From: an uncultured Eubacteriales bacterium
GTDB taxonomy: Bacteria; Bacillota; Clostridia; Lachnospirales; Lachnospiraceae
Direction: 5' to 3'
Length of the DNA: 64,000 bases
Assembly (NCBI GenBank): GCA_900314845.1
Contig: OMWV01000037.1
Location: 62,001 to 126,000 of the forward strand
Shown: one piece after another, positions 53,129 to 61,486 of the stretch
Layout of the letters: the number at the start of each line of letters is the position of its first letter
How positions within the stretch are numbered: position 1 is the stretch's first letter
The notes under the pieces: model-generated
Told to the model about the DNA's origin: nothing
What the model saw: the letters and a program-made list of their open reading frames with translations, nothing else
The model's database searches: none
Position numbers and translations under genes: made by a program

Positions 53129-53713
53129 ATGAGAGGAAAAAGAAAAAGACAAAAAAAGGGCACTGCCCTGCAGGTCATGATCCTGATCTTTCTTATCATT
53201 TTTGTAATATGGGGAATCGTGAGTTTTCTTATCTTTATGCAGGAAGCAGCCCCCGAAAAGCTGACCCTTCTCTTTACCGCAATGATGGCAGCCTGTGCCC
53301 TGGCGGCGGCCTATGGGGCCTCTCAGGGACAGAAGGAGAGAGCGAGGGCGGCAAGGCTTGCAGGCATAGATAACATGGCCGGTCGGGATTTTGAGTTCTG
53401 GTGCGCCCGGTATCTGAGCCAGAGGGGATTTTCCGACGTTTCGGTTACCAGGGGAAGCAATGACTATGGTGTGGATATCTTAGCCTCAAAGGATGGAGAA
53501 ACATATGCCGTCCAGTGCAAAAGATGTTCTTATCCGGTCAGCAATAAAGCTGTCCAGGAAGTTTATACCGGCATGCAGATGTACGGCTGCAGCCTGGCGG
53601 CTGTCATGACGAACGGGTATTTCAGCGACGCGGCCGTAAAAACGGCAGAGAAGGTAGATGTCCAGCTTTGGGACAGAGACTGGCTGCTTGACAATGCCCT
53701 GAGGATAAAATAA
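53129..53713 (+). CDS. Membrane-anchored Mrr-like restriction endonuclease domain protein
   Basis: 194 residues. Two membrane segments occupy about residues 15-60 (VMILIFLIIFVIWGIVSFLIFM and LFTAMMAACALAAAYG), followed by an Mrr_cat-like PD-(D/E)xK domain with FEFWCARYLSQRGF, GSNDYGVDILASKDG (catalytic Asp) and YAVQCKRC (the QxK motif). Such membrane-linked nuclease-fold proteins may act in DNA defence or repair. ATG at 53129 follows TGGAG. It stands alone, without methylase or specificity subunit. Confidence 0.82.
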   Translation: MRGKRKRQKKGTALQVMILIFLIIFVIWGIVSFLIFMQEAAPEKLTLLFTAMMAACALAAAYGASQGQKERARAARLAGIDNMAGRDFEFWCARYLSQRGFSDVSVTRGSNDYGVDILASKDGETYAVQCKRCSYPVSNKAVQEVYTGMQMYGCSLAAVMTNGYFSDAAVKTAEKVDVQLWDRDWLLDNALRIK

Positions 53714-53716
53714 AAT

Positions 53717-53755
53717 CGGTGCCTCTTCGGGTGGATCTGCCCGAAAGAGACACCG
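53717..53755. terminator. Terminator between the Mrr-like gene and nadA
   Basis: A long stem, mostly CGGTGCCTCTTCGGG with CCCGAAAGAGACACCG (one bulge). The minus strand ends with a T-rich tract (ATTTTATTTTA), suiting nadA; the plus side is less T-rich. Confidence 0.75.
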
Positions 53756-53764
53756 GAAAACGGA

Positions 53765-54679
53765 TCAGCCAAGTTCTATCATCTTGTCGATGCACTTTCT
53801 TGCTCCGGCAATGACATCATCAGGAAGTATGATCTCTTCTCCGCCGGTTCCCTTTACGCAGTTATAAACATCTGCCAGGGTAGTTGCCCTCATATTCGGA
53901 CATACAAGTTCCTGGGACAGGGGGTAAAATTTCTTGTCCGGGAGCTTAAACTGCAGATGCTGTACGATGCTGGCTTCTGTTCCAATAATAAACTCTTTCG
54001 CGTCGCTGTCCTCTGCAAATATCATGATGCCGGTCGTGCTGCCGACATAATCCGCAGCCTCTGCAACCTCCGCCCTGCACTCGGGATGGACAAGAAGAAG
54101 GGCATCCGGGTGAGCGGCCTTCGCAGCCTTTACATCCCACTGGGTCATCTTGCGGTGGGTGGGACATCCTCCATTGAAAAATTTAAAATTCTTCTCCGGA
54201 ACTTCTTTCTTAACCCAGCCGCCCAGATTGCAGTCAGGGACAAAAAGGATGTCTTTCTGCGGCATATTCTTTATGATCTTGACAGCGGAAGAGGATGTGA
54301 CAGTCACATCACATACGGTCTTGAACTCAGAAGTTGTATTAATATAACAGACGGCCGCGTAACCGGGGTTCTCTTCCTTGAGCTTTATGACATCATTTTT
54401 TGAGAGCTGAGCCGCCATGGGGCAGCCGGCGATGGGATTGGCCAGATAGACAGTCTTGTCGGGGGAAAGGGTCTTGACAGTCTCTGCCATGAATCTGACG
54501 CCGCACATGATGATGGTCTTGCTGTCGGTCTTTGATGCCTGTACGCTCAGGCCATAGGAATCACCGATGTAATCAGCGACCTCCCAGATATCCTGGCTCT
54601 GGTATGCATGGGCCAGAATGCATATATCTTTCTCTTTTTTCAGTTTCTGTATGCTTTCCTGCATCTCTTGTATAGTCAT
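53765..54679 (-). CDS. nadA: Quinolinate synthase
   Basis: A 304-residue [4Fe-4S] enzyme making quinolinate from iminoaspartate and dihydroxyacetone phosphate. Cluster Cys ligands are in IIMCGVRFMAETVK, LVHPECRAEVAEAADYVGS and ELVCPNMRATTLADVYNC. ATG at 54679 follows AAAGGAG; the longer frame is unneeded. It is divergent from nadB, with a NiaR-like operator over its -35. Its product feeds NadC. Confidence 0.94.
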   Translation of the reverse strand: MTIQEMQESIQKLKKEKDICILAHAYQSQDIWEVADYIGDSYGLSVQASKTDSKTIIMCGVRFMAETVKTLSPDKTVYLANPIAGCPMAAQLSKNDVIKLKEENPGYAAVCYINTTSEFKTVCDVTVTSSSAVKIIKNMPQKDILFVPDCNLGGWVKKEVPEKNFKFFNGGCPTHRKMTQWDVKAAKAAHPDALLLVHPECRAEVAEAADYVGSTTGIMIFAEDSDAKEFIIGTEASIVQHLQFKLPDKKFYPLSQELVCPNMRATTLADVYNCVKGTGGEEIILPDDVIAGARKCIDKMIELG

Positions 54680-54727
54680 TATGATCTCCTTTATCCGCAG
54701 TTTTCTGCACAAAGCTTAATTGTTCTC

Positions 54728-54756
54728 ATTATACACAGGCCGGGTTTTACTGTCAA
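54728..54756 (-). promoter_or_regulatory. nadA promoter
   Basis: On the minus strand TTGACA (complement of 54751-54756), a 17-base spacer and TATAAT (complement of 54728-54733). Operator A overlaps the -35. Confidence 0.75.
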
Positions 54757-54768
54757 GACAACTGTAAA
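54746..54768. promoter_or_regulatory. NiaR-like operator A (nadA side)
   Basis: TTTAC and GTAAA arms flank an inner TGTC-AA-GACA dyad. It covers the nadA -35. A related site lies 32 bases away on the nadB side. The match to NiaR sites is by family context (niaR is downstream), not by a computed score. Confidence 0.65.
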
Positions 54769-54777
54769 GATATTTTA

Positions 54778-54802
54778 TTACAACTGTCTTGTCACATGTA
54801 AA
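54778..54802. promoter_or_regulatory. NiaR-like operator B (nadB side)
   Basis: TTACAACTGTC and the related GTCACATGTAAA half form an imperfect dyad, reading as the complement of operator A in its core (TGTCTTGTCA vs TGTCAAGACA). It covers the nadB -35 (TTGTCA at 54789-54794). Confidence 0.65.
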
Positions 54803-54817
54803 GAACTGTGCTATAAT
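54789..54817 (+). promoter_or_regulatory. nadB promoter
   Basis: TTGTCA (54789-54794), 17-base spacer and TATAAT (54812-54817). The -35 is within operator B. Confidence 0.7.
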
Positions 54818-54916
54818 AGCGGACAAATGCATTTGCGGTCCCTGCCGCAGGGAGGATCACGGCCGGGGATCGGGGTAATGAAACAAATGAAATATGATAT
54901 TTGCGAGGTATTGAAG

Positions 54917-56230
54917 ATGAAGACAGATATACTTATTGTCGGATCCGGCTGCTCGGGGCTTTACTGCGCGCTCCAGCTTCCCCGGGACAAGAAGATCACG
55001 ATGATCACCAAGGCAGACCCCGAGAGCAGTGACTCCTATCTGGCTCAGGGCGGGATCTGTATGCTGAGAGATGAAGATGACTATCAGAGCTATGTGGAGG
55101 ACACACTCAAGGCCGGCCATTATGAAAATGACAGAAAATCTGTCGATATCATGATCCGCTCATCCCAGGATGTGATCCGGGATATGATCAGCTACGGCGT
55201 AAGATTTGCCAAGGGACCGGACGGGGCGCTTGCTTTTACCAGGGAGGGAGCCCACTCCAATAAAAGGATCCTCTTCCACGAGGATATAACGGGGGAGGAG
55301 ATCACCAGCCATCTGCTTGCCAGGGTCAAGGAGCTTCCCAATGTGACGATCCTGTCCTATACGACTATGATAGATATCATTGAGAAGGACAATGAATGCT
55401 TTGGAGCGGTCGTTCGCGGCCAGGATGGCAATTTATTTACAATAGAAGCGGACTACACAGTATTTGCCTGCGGCGGTCTGGGAGGTCTTTACAGACATTC
55501 GACAAATTTCCGCCATCTGACAGGTGATTCAATCGCCATCGCCCTCAAGCACAACATAAAGCTGAAGAACATCAATTATATTCAGATCCATCCGACCACA
55601 TTTTACTCAGAGAAGGAAGAGGACAGATCCTTCCTCATCTCCGAATCTGTCCGCGGCGAGGGAGCAAAACTCTACGGCAAGGATATGAAACGCTTTACAA
55701 ACGAACTGCTGCCGCGTGACCTGCTCACGGAAGAGATCTACAAACAGATGGAAAAGGACGGCACAAAATTTGTCTGGGAAGATTTAAGACCCATACCTCA
55801 CGACGAGCTGGTCAGACATTTCCCCAATATCATAAAGCACTGTATGGAGATGGGATACGATGTCACGAAAGAGTGCATCCCAGTTGTACCAGCCCAGCAT
55901 TATTTTATGGGCGGAATAAATGTAAACTATGAGAGCAAGACATCCATGGACCGTCTTTACTGTGTCGGAGAGGCTGCCTGCAACGGGGTACACGGAAGAA
56001 ACCGCCTGGCAAGCAATTCCCTGCTCGAAAGCCTGGTGTTCGCAAAGCGCGCAGCCGGCGATATGGCCAGGAACTGGAGCAGGGAGAGTGAAGATATAAA
56101 CAGTATCGTGGATCTTAAGCAGTACAAGGATAAAAAACTTGATGAAAGATACCACATTATGGTTGAGGAGGCCATAAACAAGGCAAACGGCGGAAGGCCG
56201 ATCAAGGTTGCTTACAGGGAAATTTCGTAG
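54917..56230 (+). CDS. nadB: L-aspartate oxidase
   Basis: A FAD enzyme oxidising L-aspartate to iminoaspartate. The 437-residue product shows LIVGSGCSGLYCAL for FAD, SDSYLAQGGICML, the helix TREGAHSNKRILFHEDITG, and IQIHPTTFY with ESVRGEGAKL. The usual C-terminal helical domain is shortened compared with E. coli NadB (about 540). ATG at 54917 follows GAGG with 9 bases; upstream in-frame codons (54878 and earlier) are less likely. nadC follows 17 bases later. Confidence 0.9.
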   Translation: MKTDILIVGSGCSGLYCALQLPRDKKITMITKADPESSDSYLAQGGICMLRDEDDYQSYVEDTLKAGHYENDRKSVDIMIRSSQDVIRDMISYGVRFAKGPDGALAFTREGAHSNKRILFHEDITGEEITSHLLARVKELPNVTILSYTTMIDIIEKDNECFGAVVRGQDGNLFTIEADYTVFACGGLGGLYRHSTNFRHLTGDSIAIALKHNIKLKNINYIQIHPTTFYSEKEEDRSFLISESVRGEGAKLYGKDMKRFTNELLPRDLLTEEIYKQMEKDGTKFVWEDLRPIPHDELVRHFPNIIKHCMEMGYDVTKECIPVVPAQHYFMGGINVNYESKTSMDRLYCVGEAACNGVHGRNRLASNSLLESLVFAKRAAGDMARNWSRESEDINSIVDLKQYKDKKLDERYHIMVEEAINKANGGRPIKVAYREIS

Positions 56231-56247
56231 GAAAAAGGAATATTGTT

Positions 56248-57117
56248 ATGTTTGACAAGGCAAGTTTAAAAGTAAATATCGATCCCCTCATCCTGGGCGC
56301 TCTCAGAGAAGACATTACAAGTGAGGATGTTACGACTATGAGCGTCATGCCCAGTCCCTGCCAGGGCATGGCAAGACTTCTCTGCAAGCAGGAAGGCATC
56401 ATCTGCGGCCTTCAGGTATTTGAAAGGACCTTTAAGCTCCTGGATGAGGATACGCAGGTAACATTTCATGTAAAAGACGGTGACCAGGTAAGCGCAGGGA
56501 TGGAGCTGGCAAAGGTGACCGGAGACATCAGAACGATCCTTACAGGTGAGAGGACAGCCCTCAATTATCTTCAGCATATGAGCGGCATAGCCACCTATAC
56601 GCACAAGATGGCAGCTCTCCTGGAAGGGAGCGGGATAAAGCTTTTGGATACAAGAAAGACAAGCCCCAACAACCGGATATTTGAAAAATATGCTGTTACT
56701 GTGGGCGGAGGTCATAACCACAGATATAATCTCTCTGACGGAGTTCTTCTCAAGGATAACCATATCGGCGCGGCAGGAGGAGTCAGGCAGGCTGTTGAGA
56801 TGGCAAGAGCCCACGCCCCTTTTGTGCGAAGGATAGAAGTCGAGACGGAAGATCTTGATATGGTAAGAGAAGCTCTGGAGGCAGGAGCTGATATCATCAT
56901 GCTGGATAATATGACCCACGAGGAGATGAAGGAGGCAATAGACCTGATCGCAGGCCGCGCGGATATAGAGATCTCAGGCAATGTAACCCTGGAAAACGCG
57001 GCTAAGATCCGGGATCTGAAAGCCGATTATATTTCCTGCGGAGCCCTTACCCATTCAGCTCCCATTCTGGATGTATCGCTAAAAGACCTGCACCCTCTTG
57101 ATGGATCAAAAAATTAA
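56248..57117 (+). CDS. nadC: Nicotinate-nucleotide pyrophosphorylase (quinolinate phosphoribosyltransferase)
   Basis: 289 residues. Converts quinolinate and PRPP to nicotinate mononucleotide. Motifs are LREDITSEDVT at the N-terminus, DTRKTSPNNRIFEKYAVTVGGGHNHRYNLSDGVLLKDNH, and ISGNVTLENAAKIRDL. ATG at 56248 follows AAAGGAA. It is co-transcribed with nadB and probably niaR. Confidence 0.95.
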   Translation: MFDKASLKVNIDPLILGALREDITSEDVTTMSVMPSPCQGMARLLCKQEGIICGLQVFERTFKLLDEDTQVTFHVKDGDQVSAGMELAKVTGDIRTILTGERTALNYLQHMSGIATYTHKMAALLEGSGIKLLDTRKTSPNNRIFEKYAVTVGGGHNHRYNLSDGVLLKDNHIGAAGGVRQAVEMARAHAPFVRRIEVETEDLDMVREALEAGADIIMLDNMTHEEMKEAIDLIAGRADIEISGNVTLENAAKIRDLKADYISCGALTHSAPILDVSLKDLHPLDGSKN

Positions 57118-57202
57118 GGACAAAAGCGCACGTCCATGATGAAATATTTACAAAGATGGGTTACAATATATATTAGCTGCATCGAACTGTTACGGAAAGG
57201 AG

Positions 57203-57769
57203 ATGACAGGCTTCGTGAACGGATATGAAAGAAGAAAAGGCATATTGAAGATCCTGAAAGACAGTGCGGCGCCTGTCTCCGGGTCCGCCCTCGCCAGATC
57301 CTTCGGGGTCAGCAGGCAGGTCATAGTCCAGGATATCGCTCTGATGAGGGCCAACGGATCTATGATCTATTCGACAAACCGCGGATATCTTCTCTCCGGC
57401 CAGAGCAGTGTCAGCAGGGTCTTCAAGGTAAGACATTCCGTCAGTGAGACAGAAGAAGAGCTCATGATGATCATAAATCTCGGCGGCAGGGTAGATGACG
57501 TCTTTGTCTATCACAAGGTCTACGGTGTGATGAGGGGCGAACTCAATCTCTCCAGTGCCTATGATGTAAAAAAATATCTGGATGATATTGCTGCCGGCAG
57601 GAGCAGTCTTCTTATGAACATTACATCGGGATACCATTACCACACAGTTTCTGCCCGGAGTGAAGAAGTTCTCGACAGGATACAGGACAGTCTGAGCAGG
57701 AGAGGCTTCCTGGCTCAGCTTCAGGATTATGAACCTGTAGATTTCTGGGGAGAGCAGAAGGCAAAATAA
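57203..57769 (+). CDS. niaR: NiaR-type transcriptional repressor of NAD synthesis (HTH_11 plus 3H domain)
   Basis: 188 residues. The N-terminal winged helix (ILKDSAAPVSGSALARSFGV then SRQVIVQDIALMRANG) is followed by a 3H-type domain with His in VYHKVYG, and SGYHYHTV, the conserved His cluster that binds metal and nicotinate. In B. subtilis NiaR (YrxA) represses nad genes when nicotinate is present. The start may be ATG at 57203, directly after AAAGGAG, or GTG at 57215, which has better spacing. It is the last gene of the nadBC run and the likely binder of operators A and B. Confidence 0.88.
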   Translation: MTGFVNGYERRKGILKILKDSAAPVSGSALARSFGVSRQVIVQDIALMRANGSMIYSTNRGYLLSGQSSVSRVFKVRHSVSETEEELMMIINLGGRVDDVFVYHKVYGVMRGELNLSSAYDVKKYLDDIAAGRSSLLMNITSGYHYHTVSARSEEVLDRIQDSLSRRGFLAQLQDYEPVDFWGEQKAK

Positions 57770-57787
57770 TAAAAGCGGAGGTCAGCT

Positions 57788-58648
57788 ATGAGAATAGGGT
57801 GCTGCGGGAACACGGAAAATTATGTTCAGATCAGTAAAACAGGCTTTGACTATATCGAGCTGTCGGGAAGACAGCTTATGGCCCTGAGCGAGTATCAGAG
57901 AGAGGATTTTCTCAGGCTTTATGAGAAGACGGGATTTCCCTGCATCGCCATAAACGATTACTGCGGCTCTGATACGGCGATCGTCGGTCCGAACTTTTCT
58001 CCTTCCGTCATCCGCAGATATGCCTCAGTATTGATGGAATACGCTCACAGACTGGGCGTAAGGAATGTCGGGATCGGTGCACCTGCGGCCAGAAAGCTGC
58101 CCGAGGGCTACCCGTCAAAAGCCGCCATGTTTGAGATGATGACATTTCTTTACATCACATGCGAAGAGGCTGCCAGGTATGGCATAAACGTTCTCCTGGA
58201 AGCCGTGCACAGCGGCCTGACCGATTATATGAATCATACACAGGAAGCTGCCGATATGGTGAAGGCTCTCAGGGGCATCCAGGCGGACTCTCTTGATCCG
58301 GAGATGACAAAACTGGCACAGACAGCTGTTGCCGGCAGGAAGATCCCTGATAATCTCTGGATGGTCTATGACTATTACAATGCCATGGCAATGGATGAGG
58401 ATCTGACTCAGATGGCGGCTGTCATGCCTCTGGTAAAGCACCTTCATTACAGCACGGATCTGGGGAATAACGACAGAGGTTATCCACATGCGGAGAATGT
58501 CAGGGAGCTGGCAGATTTTCTGAAGGCGGCAGCAGACGCGGGTTATGCGGGCGACGTCAGCGTGGAAGCCAATTATTCCAGATATCTGAACTATGACGGA
58601 GATCTGTGTGTCCGTATTATGAGAATGGCGGTACCCGGAGAGAAATGA
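57788..58648 (+). CDS. Sugar phosphate isomerase/epimerase-like TIM barrel
   Basis: 286 residues of the xylose isomerase-like TIM-barrel group. The protein has LLEAVHSGLTDYMN (metal Glu/His region), WMVYDYYNAMAM, KHLHYSTD, and DVSVEANY (a late metal Glu). The reaction is not defined; members isomerise sugars or act in inositol or other carbohydrate routes. ATG at 57788 follows AAGCGGAGG. It starts 18 bases after niaR, but a functional link is not evident. Confidence 0.8.
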   Translation: MRIGCCGNTENYVQISKTGFDYIELSGRQLMALSEYQREDFLRLYEKTGFPCIAINDYCGSDTAIVGPNFSPSVIRRYASVLMEYAHRLGVRNVGIGAPAARKLPEGYPSKAAMFEMMTFLYITCEEAARYGINVLLEAVHSGLTDYMNHTQEAADMVKALRGIQADSLDPEMTKLAQTAVAGRKIPDNLWMVYDYYNAMAMDEDLTQMAAVMPLVKHLHYSTDLGNNDRGYPHAENVRELADFLKAAADAGYAGDVSVEANYSRYLNYDGDLCVRIMRMAVPGEK

Positions 58649-58687
58649 ACGGCGAGAGGGTTCCTTTCCCTTCACCGCCCGAAGACA

Positions 58688-59677
58688 TCATTTTGAAACA
58701 GGGCTTTTCATCAGCTCCAGATTGATATCCGAATGTTCTACCTGTTTGGAGTATATATGTGCGATATCTATCATATCCTGCAGGTCAAAAGTCCCCATTT
58801 TCAGCCTGCGATAGAGACAGAGCCTGAAGATCAGCCGCAGGCTCCGCCGGATCAGGCGGGGAACAGCTGCTTTTTCTTTGTCATAAAAAGAATCCAGCGT
58901 ATAGCGGAATGTCAGATAGACAGCCAGCTTCTCAAACCAGAGGGAGAGATTTTCTCTATTTTCAGCAAGAAATGCTTCCCGGTTTTGATCCAGAAGCCGG
59001 CTGTTTTCTTTTATCTCGCTTAAGAGAGCCGTCCATTTATCTGTAAGAACTTCCATCCGGTCCAGAACATCTATGAGGATGACCCTGCTTTCCCTGATAG
59101 AATCTTCATAGGGAGAAAAAATCCTGTCAAGGCGGCTGGTCAGGGGCAGACTCCTGTCCTGGAGGGTATCGATCCTGTCCGTGCGCAGGCGGATCAGCTC
59201 CTGCAGCTTTTCCTGATCGGAATGGGAGAGGCCATCTGTGGGATCCTCGCCGGTTTCAGAGACCAGGGCTCTTTTATAGAGGACAGGGGATGTGCCCTCA
59301 AAGAAGATGCGGCCCACCTCCATGCAGGACAGGCTCATGTCTATCTGTTCATAATCCTTCCCAATCGGAAGAAAATAACGGGGATACTCTGTGCATACCT
59401 GACAGATGCTTTCCGGCCCCAGACTACAGATGATATCACATAGATTTTGTTCATTGAGGAAGGGACAGCGGCCCTTATCTGTGAGCGGGAAAAATCTGTC
59501 CCCGCCCTCCTCGCGCATGCAGCTGCGCAGTCTGTCCCCTAAAGGCCCTTTCACCGTCATATAATAGTACCAGGACTCCTCATCGATATCGACTTCCCAT
59601 CCGCTGCAGCAGGTGTCCGGACAGGCTTCCCCTATGCAGGCAAATTTTTCGTAGTACTCCGGATAATCACAGATCAT
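58688..59677 (-). CDS. FliB-family protein (lysine-N-methylase-like)
   Basis: 329 residues. The Cys-rich N-terminus has CIGEACPDTCCSGWEVDID, GRCPFLNEQNLCDI and ICQVCTEYPRYF, as in flagellin lysine methylase FliB-like proteins; the rest is helical. FliB of Salmonella methylates flagellin lysines, probably with a radical-SAM-like Fe-S mechanism. No flagellar genes lie in the window, so the target here may be different. Close relatives are common in Clostridia. Confidence 0.83.
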   Translation of the reverse strand: MICDYPEYYEKFACIGEACPDTCCSGWEVDIDEESWYYYMTVKGPLGDRLRSCMREEGGDRFFPLTDKGRCPFLNEQNLCDIICSLGPESICQVCTEYPRYFLPIGKDYEQIDMSLSCMEVGRIFFEGTSPVLYKRALVSETGEDPTDGLSHSDQEKLQELIRLRTDRIDTLQDRSLPLTSRLDRIFSPYEDSIRESRVILIDVLDRMEVLTDKWTALLSEIKENSRLLDQNREAFLAENRENLSLWFEKLAVYLTFRYTLDSFYDKEKAAVPRLIRRSLRLIFRLCLYRRLKMGTFDLQDMIDIAHIYSKQVEHSDINLELMKSPVSK

Positions 59678-59813
59678 TTATGAACATTCTCCTTTTTTAC
59701 TCTAACAGGCAGCGCCATAACTGCATTATACATTAGAGGAATAGGACCTTCAAACGGATCCGGCATTTTATGAAGAAAAAGAAAAAAAGCGTTTACAAAA
59801 ATTACAAAAACTG

Positions 59814-59842
59814 TTGACAATCTCCTTAAAGTGGGATAATAT
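59814..59842 (+). promoter_or_regulatory. Promoter of the tRNA-Val/tRNA-Met pair
   Basis: TTGACA (59814-59819), 17-base spacer and TAATAT (59837-59842). Confidence 0.75.
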
Positions 59843-59869
59843 ATCTTTTGTCAGCGCGATTCTGACAAT

Positions 59870-59942
59870 GGAATCTTAGCTCAGCTGGGAGAGCATCTGC
59901 CTTACAAGCAGAGGGTCACAGGTTCGAGCCCTGTAGGTTCCA
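59870..59942 (+). tRNA. tRNA-Val (anticodon TAC)
   Basis: A 73-base cloverleaf: acceptor GGAATCT with AGGTTCC (one wobble), anticodon stem TCTGC/GCAGA with loop CTTACAA giving TAC, T arm ACAGG/CCTGT with TTCGAGC. CCA is not encoded. Five bases separate it from the next tRNA. Confidence 0.93.
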
Positions 59943-59947
59943 TTTAT

Positions 59948-60021
59948 GGCGAGATAGCTCAGCTGGCTAGAGCACGCGGTTCATACCCGCGGTGTCGAGG
60001 GTTCAAGTCCCCCTCTCGCTA
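59948..60021 (+). tRNA. tRNA-Met (anticodon CAT)
   Basis: 74 bases: acceptor GGCGAGA with TCTCGCT (first pair wobble), anticodon stem CGCGG/CCGCG with loop TTCATAC giving CAT. The T stem GAGGG/CCCCC has one A-C mismatch. Without further checks it could be elongator Met or a CAT-bearing Ile tRNA; the sequence looks like elongator Met. Confidence 0.85.
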
Positions 60022-60150
60022 CTTATTAAAGCCTTGAGAATACTTCTCAGGGCTTTTTCGTATCTAAAGAAAAGTTCCGTCCCTCTGTACATGGAATGGA
60101 CATACTTTTATGATATACTCTATATGACAGAAAAGCAGGGAGGGGAGCAT

Positions 60151-60765
60151 ATGGATTCTGAACATCCGGAAGAAAGCGGAAGAAAAAGTATTTATGGGGA
60201 TCACCTGGCAGAGCTTGAGAATATCAGGAAAGAGCTTATGGAAAGGGTTGACCGGCTGAGGACCCGGATCCGGGAGGAAACAGGATATGATCCCATAGAA
60301 CACTGTTTATCCAGGATAAAGTCGGAGGAGAGCATGCGGGAAAAATGTGTCCGCAAGGGCCTTCCTCAGACGGAAGAAAGCGCGCTCTTCAAGATCCATG
60401 ACGCCATAGGGATGAGAATCGTATGCGCTTTCCTGAATGACGTCTATATGGTCAGAGATTACCTGCTCGGCTTTGAGGATATTCAGATTGTCCAGGAAAA
60501 GGACTATATAAAGAACGCCAAGCCCGGCGGCTACCGCAGCCTTCATCTCATTATAAAAATGGAAAGCGGATACTATGCCGAGATACAGATCCGCACGATC
60601 TCCATGGATACCTGGGCGGTTCTGGAGCATCAGCTGACATACAAGAAGAATATAAGCGGGAGCAAAGAGCTGATCGCGTCAGAGCTTAAGCGCTGCGCGG
60701 ATGAACTGGCTTCTACAGACCTGTCCCTGCAGACGATAAAAGATATGATAAACGGGGATATCTGA
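60151..60765 (+). CDS. Small alarmone synthetase (RelQ/YjbM-like)
   Basis: A 204-residue GTP pyrophosphokinase domain protein without the hydrolase and regulatory domains of long Rel. RelA/SpoT-like motifs are KIHDAIGMRIVCAF, KDYIKNAKPGGYRSLHLII and AEIQIRTISMDTWAVLEHQLTYK. It makes (p)ppGpp in the stringent response. ATG at 60151 with GGGAGGGGAG upstream is chosen over in-frame ATGs at 60124 and earlier. The response regulator gene follows 35 bases later. Confidence 0.9.
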   Translation: MDSEHPEESGRKSIYGDHLAELENIRKELMERVDRLRTRIREETGYDPIEHCLSRIKSEESMREKCVRKGLPQTEESALFKIHDAIGMRIVCAFLNDVYMVRDYLLGFEDIQIVQEKDYIKNAKPGGYRSLHLIIKMESGYYAEIQIRTISMDTWAVLEHQLTYKKNISGSKELIASELKRCADELASTDLSLQTIKDMINGDI

Positions 60766-60800
60766 CAGGTGAAAAAATTTCTGAAAGCGGGGCGTAAACA

Positions 60801-61469
60801 TTGAAGATACTATTTGCGGAAGATACCAAAGATCTGCGCAAGGTTGTCGGCACAGTCCTGAGACATGAAAATTATGACGTAGATCTTGCTTTCGACGGGC
60901 AGGACGCTTTGGATCATATAAACAGGGACAGCTATGACTGTATTATCCTTGACATCATGATGCCGCGAAAAGACGGCATTGAGGTACTCAGGGAGATAAG
61001 GAGCAGGCATATCCTGACTCCGGTCATCCTGCTGACTGCCAAGACAGAGATAGATGACAGAGTGGCAGGGCTTGACGCCGGAGCTGACGACTACCTGCCA
61101 AAGCCATTTGCCATAAAGGAACTCCTGGCGAGGATCCGCTCACAGACAAGAAGGGCGGATCAGTTCAGCGGCAGACAGATCAGCTTTGGGAATATCGTCC
61201 TGAACGCGGAAGATCTTTCCATGACGGCAGAGAACTCTGTCCGCCTGTCCATAAAGGAATTTGAGCTGATCCAGATGCTTGCCGTGAACAGGGACAAGGC
61301 TCTGACCACTGCCTATATTCTGGACCATATCTGGAAGAATGAAGGAGAAGCCGGGGAAGATACCGTATGGCTTTATATTTCCTATTTAAAGGCAAAGCTC
61401 AGGGCGATAGGGACGGATGTCTTTATCTCAGGAGAGTGGGGAGGAGCTTTCAGACTGGAGAATCCTTAA
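60801..61469 (+). CDS. OmpR-family response regulator
   Basis: 222 residues. The receiver has acidic residues FAEDTKD, the phosphorylated Asp51 in IILDIMMPRKDG, and Lys in YLPKPFA; the C-terminal winged helix contains SIKEFELIQMLAVNRD and DTVWLYISYLKAKL. The TTG start at 60801 has only a weak ribosome binding site. The partner kinase starts 17 bases after it. Targets are unknown. Confidence 0.9.
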   Translation: MKILFAEDTKDLRKVVGTVLRHENYDVDLAFDGQDALDHINRDSYDCIILDIMMPRKDGIEVLREIRSRHILTPVILLTAKTEIDDRVAGLDAGADDYLPKPFAIKELLARIRSQTRRADQFSGRQISFGNIVLNAEDLSMTAENSVRLSIKEFELIQMLAVNRDKALTTAYILDHIWKNEGEAGEDTVWLYISYLKAKLRAIGTDVFISGEWGGAFRLENP

Positions 61470-61486
61470 GCTAAGGGGGATGGCGG

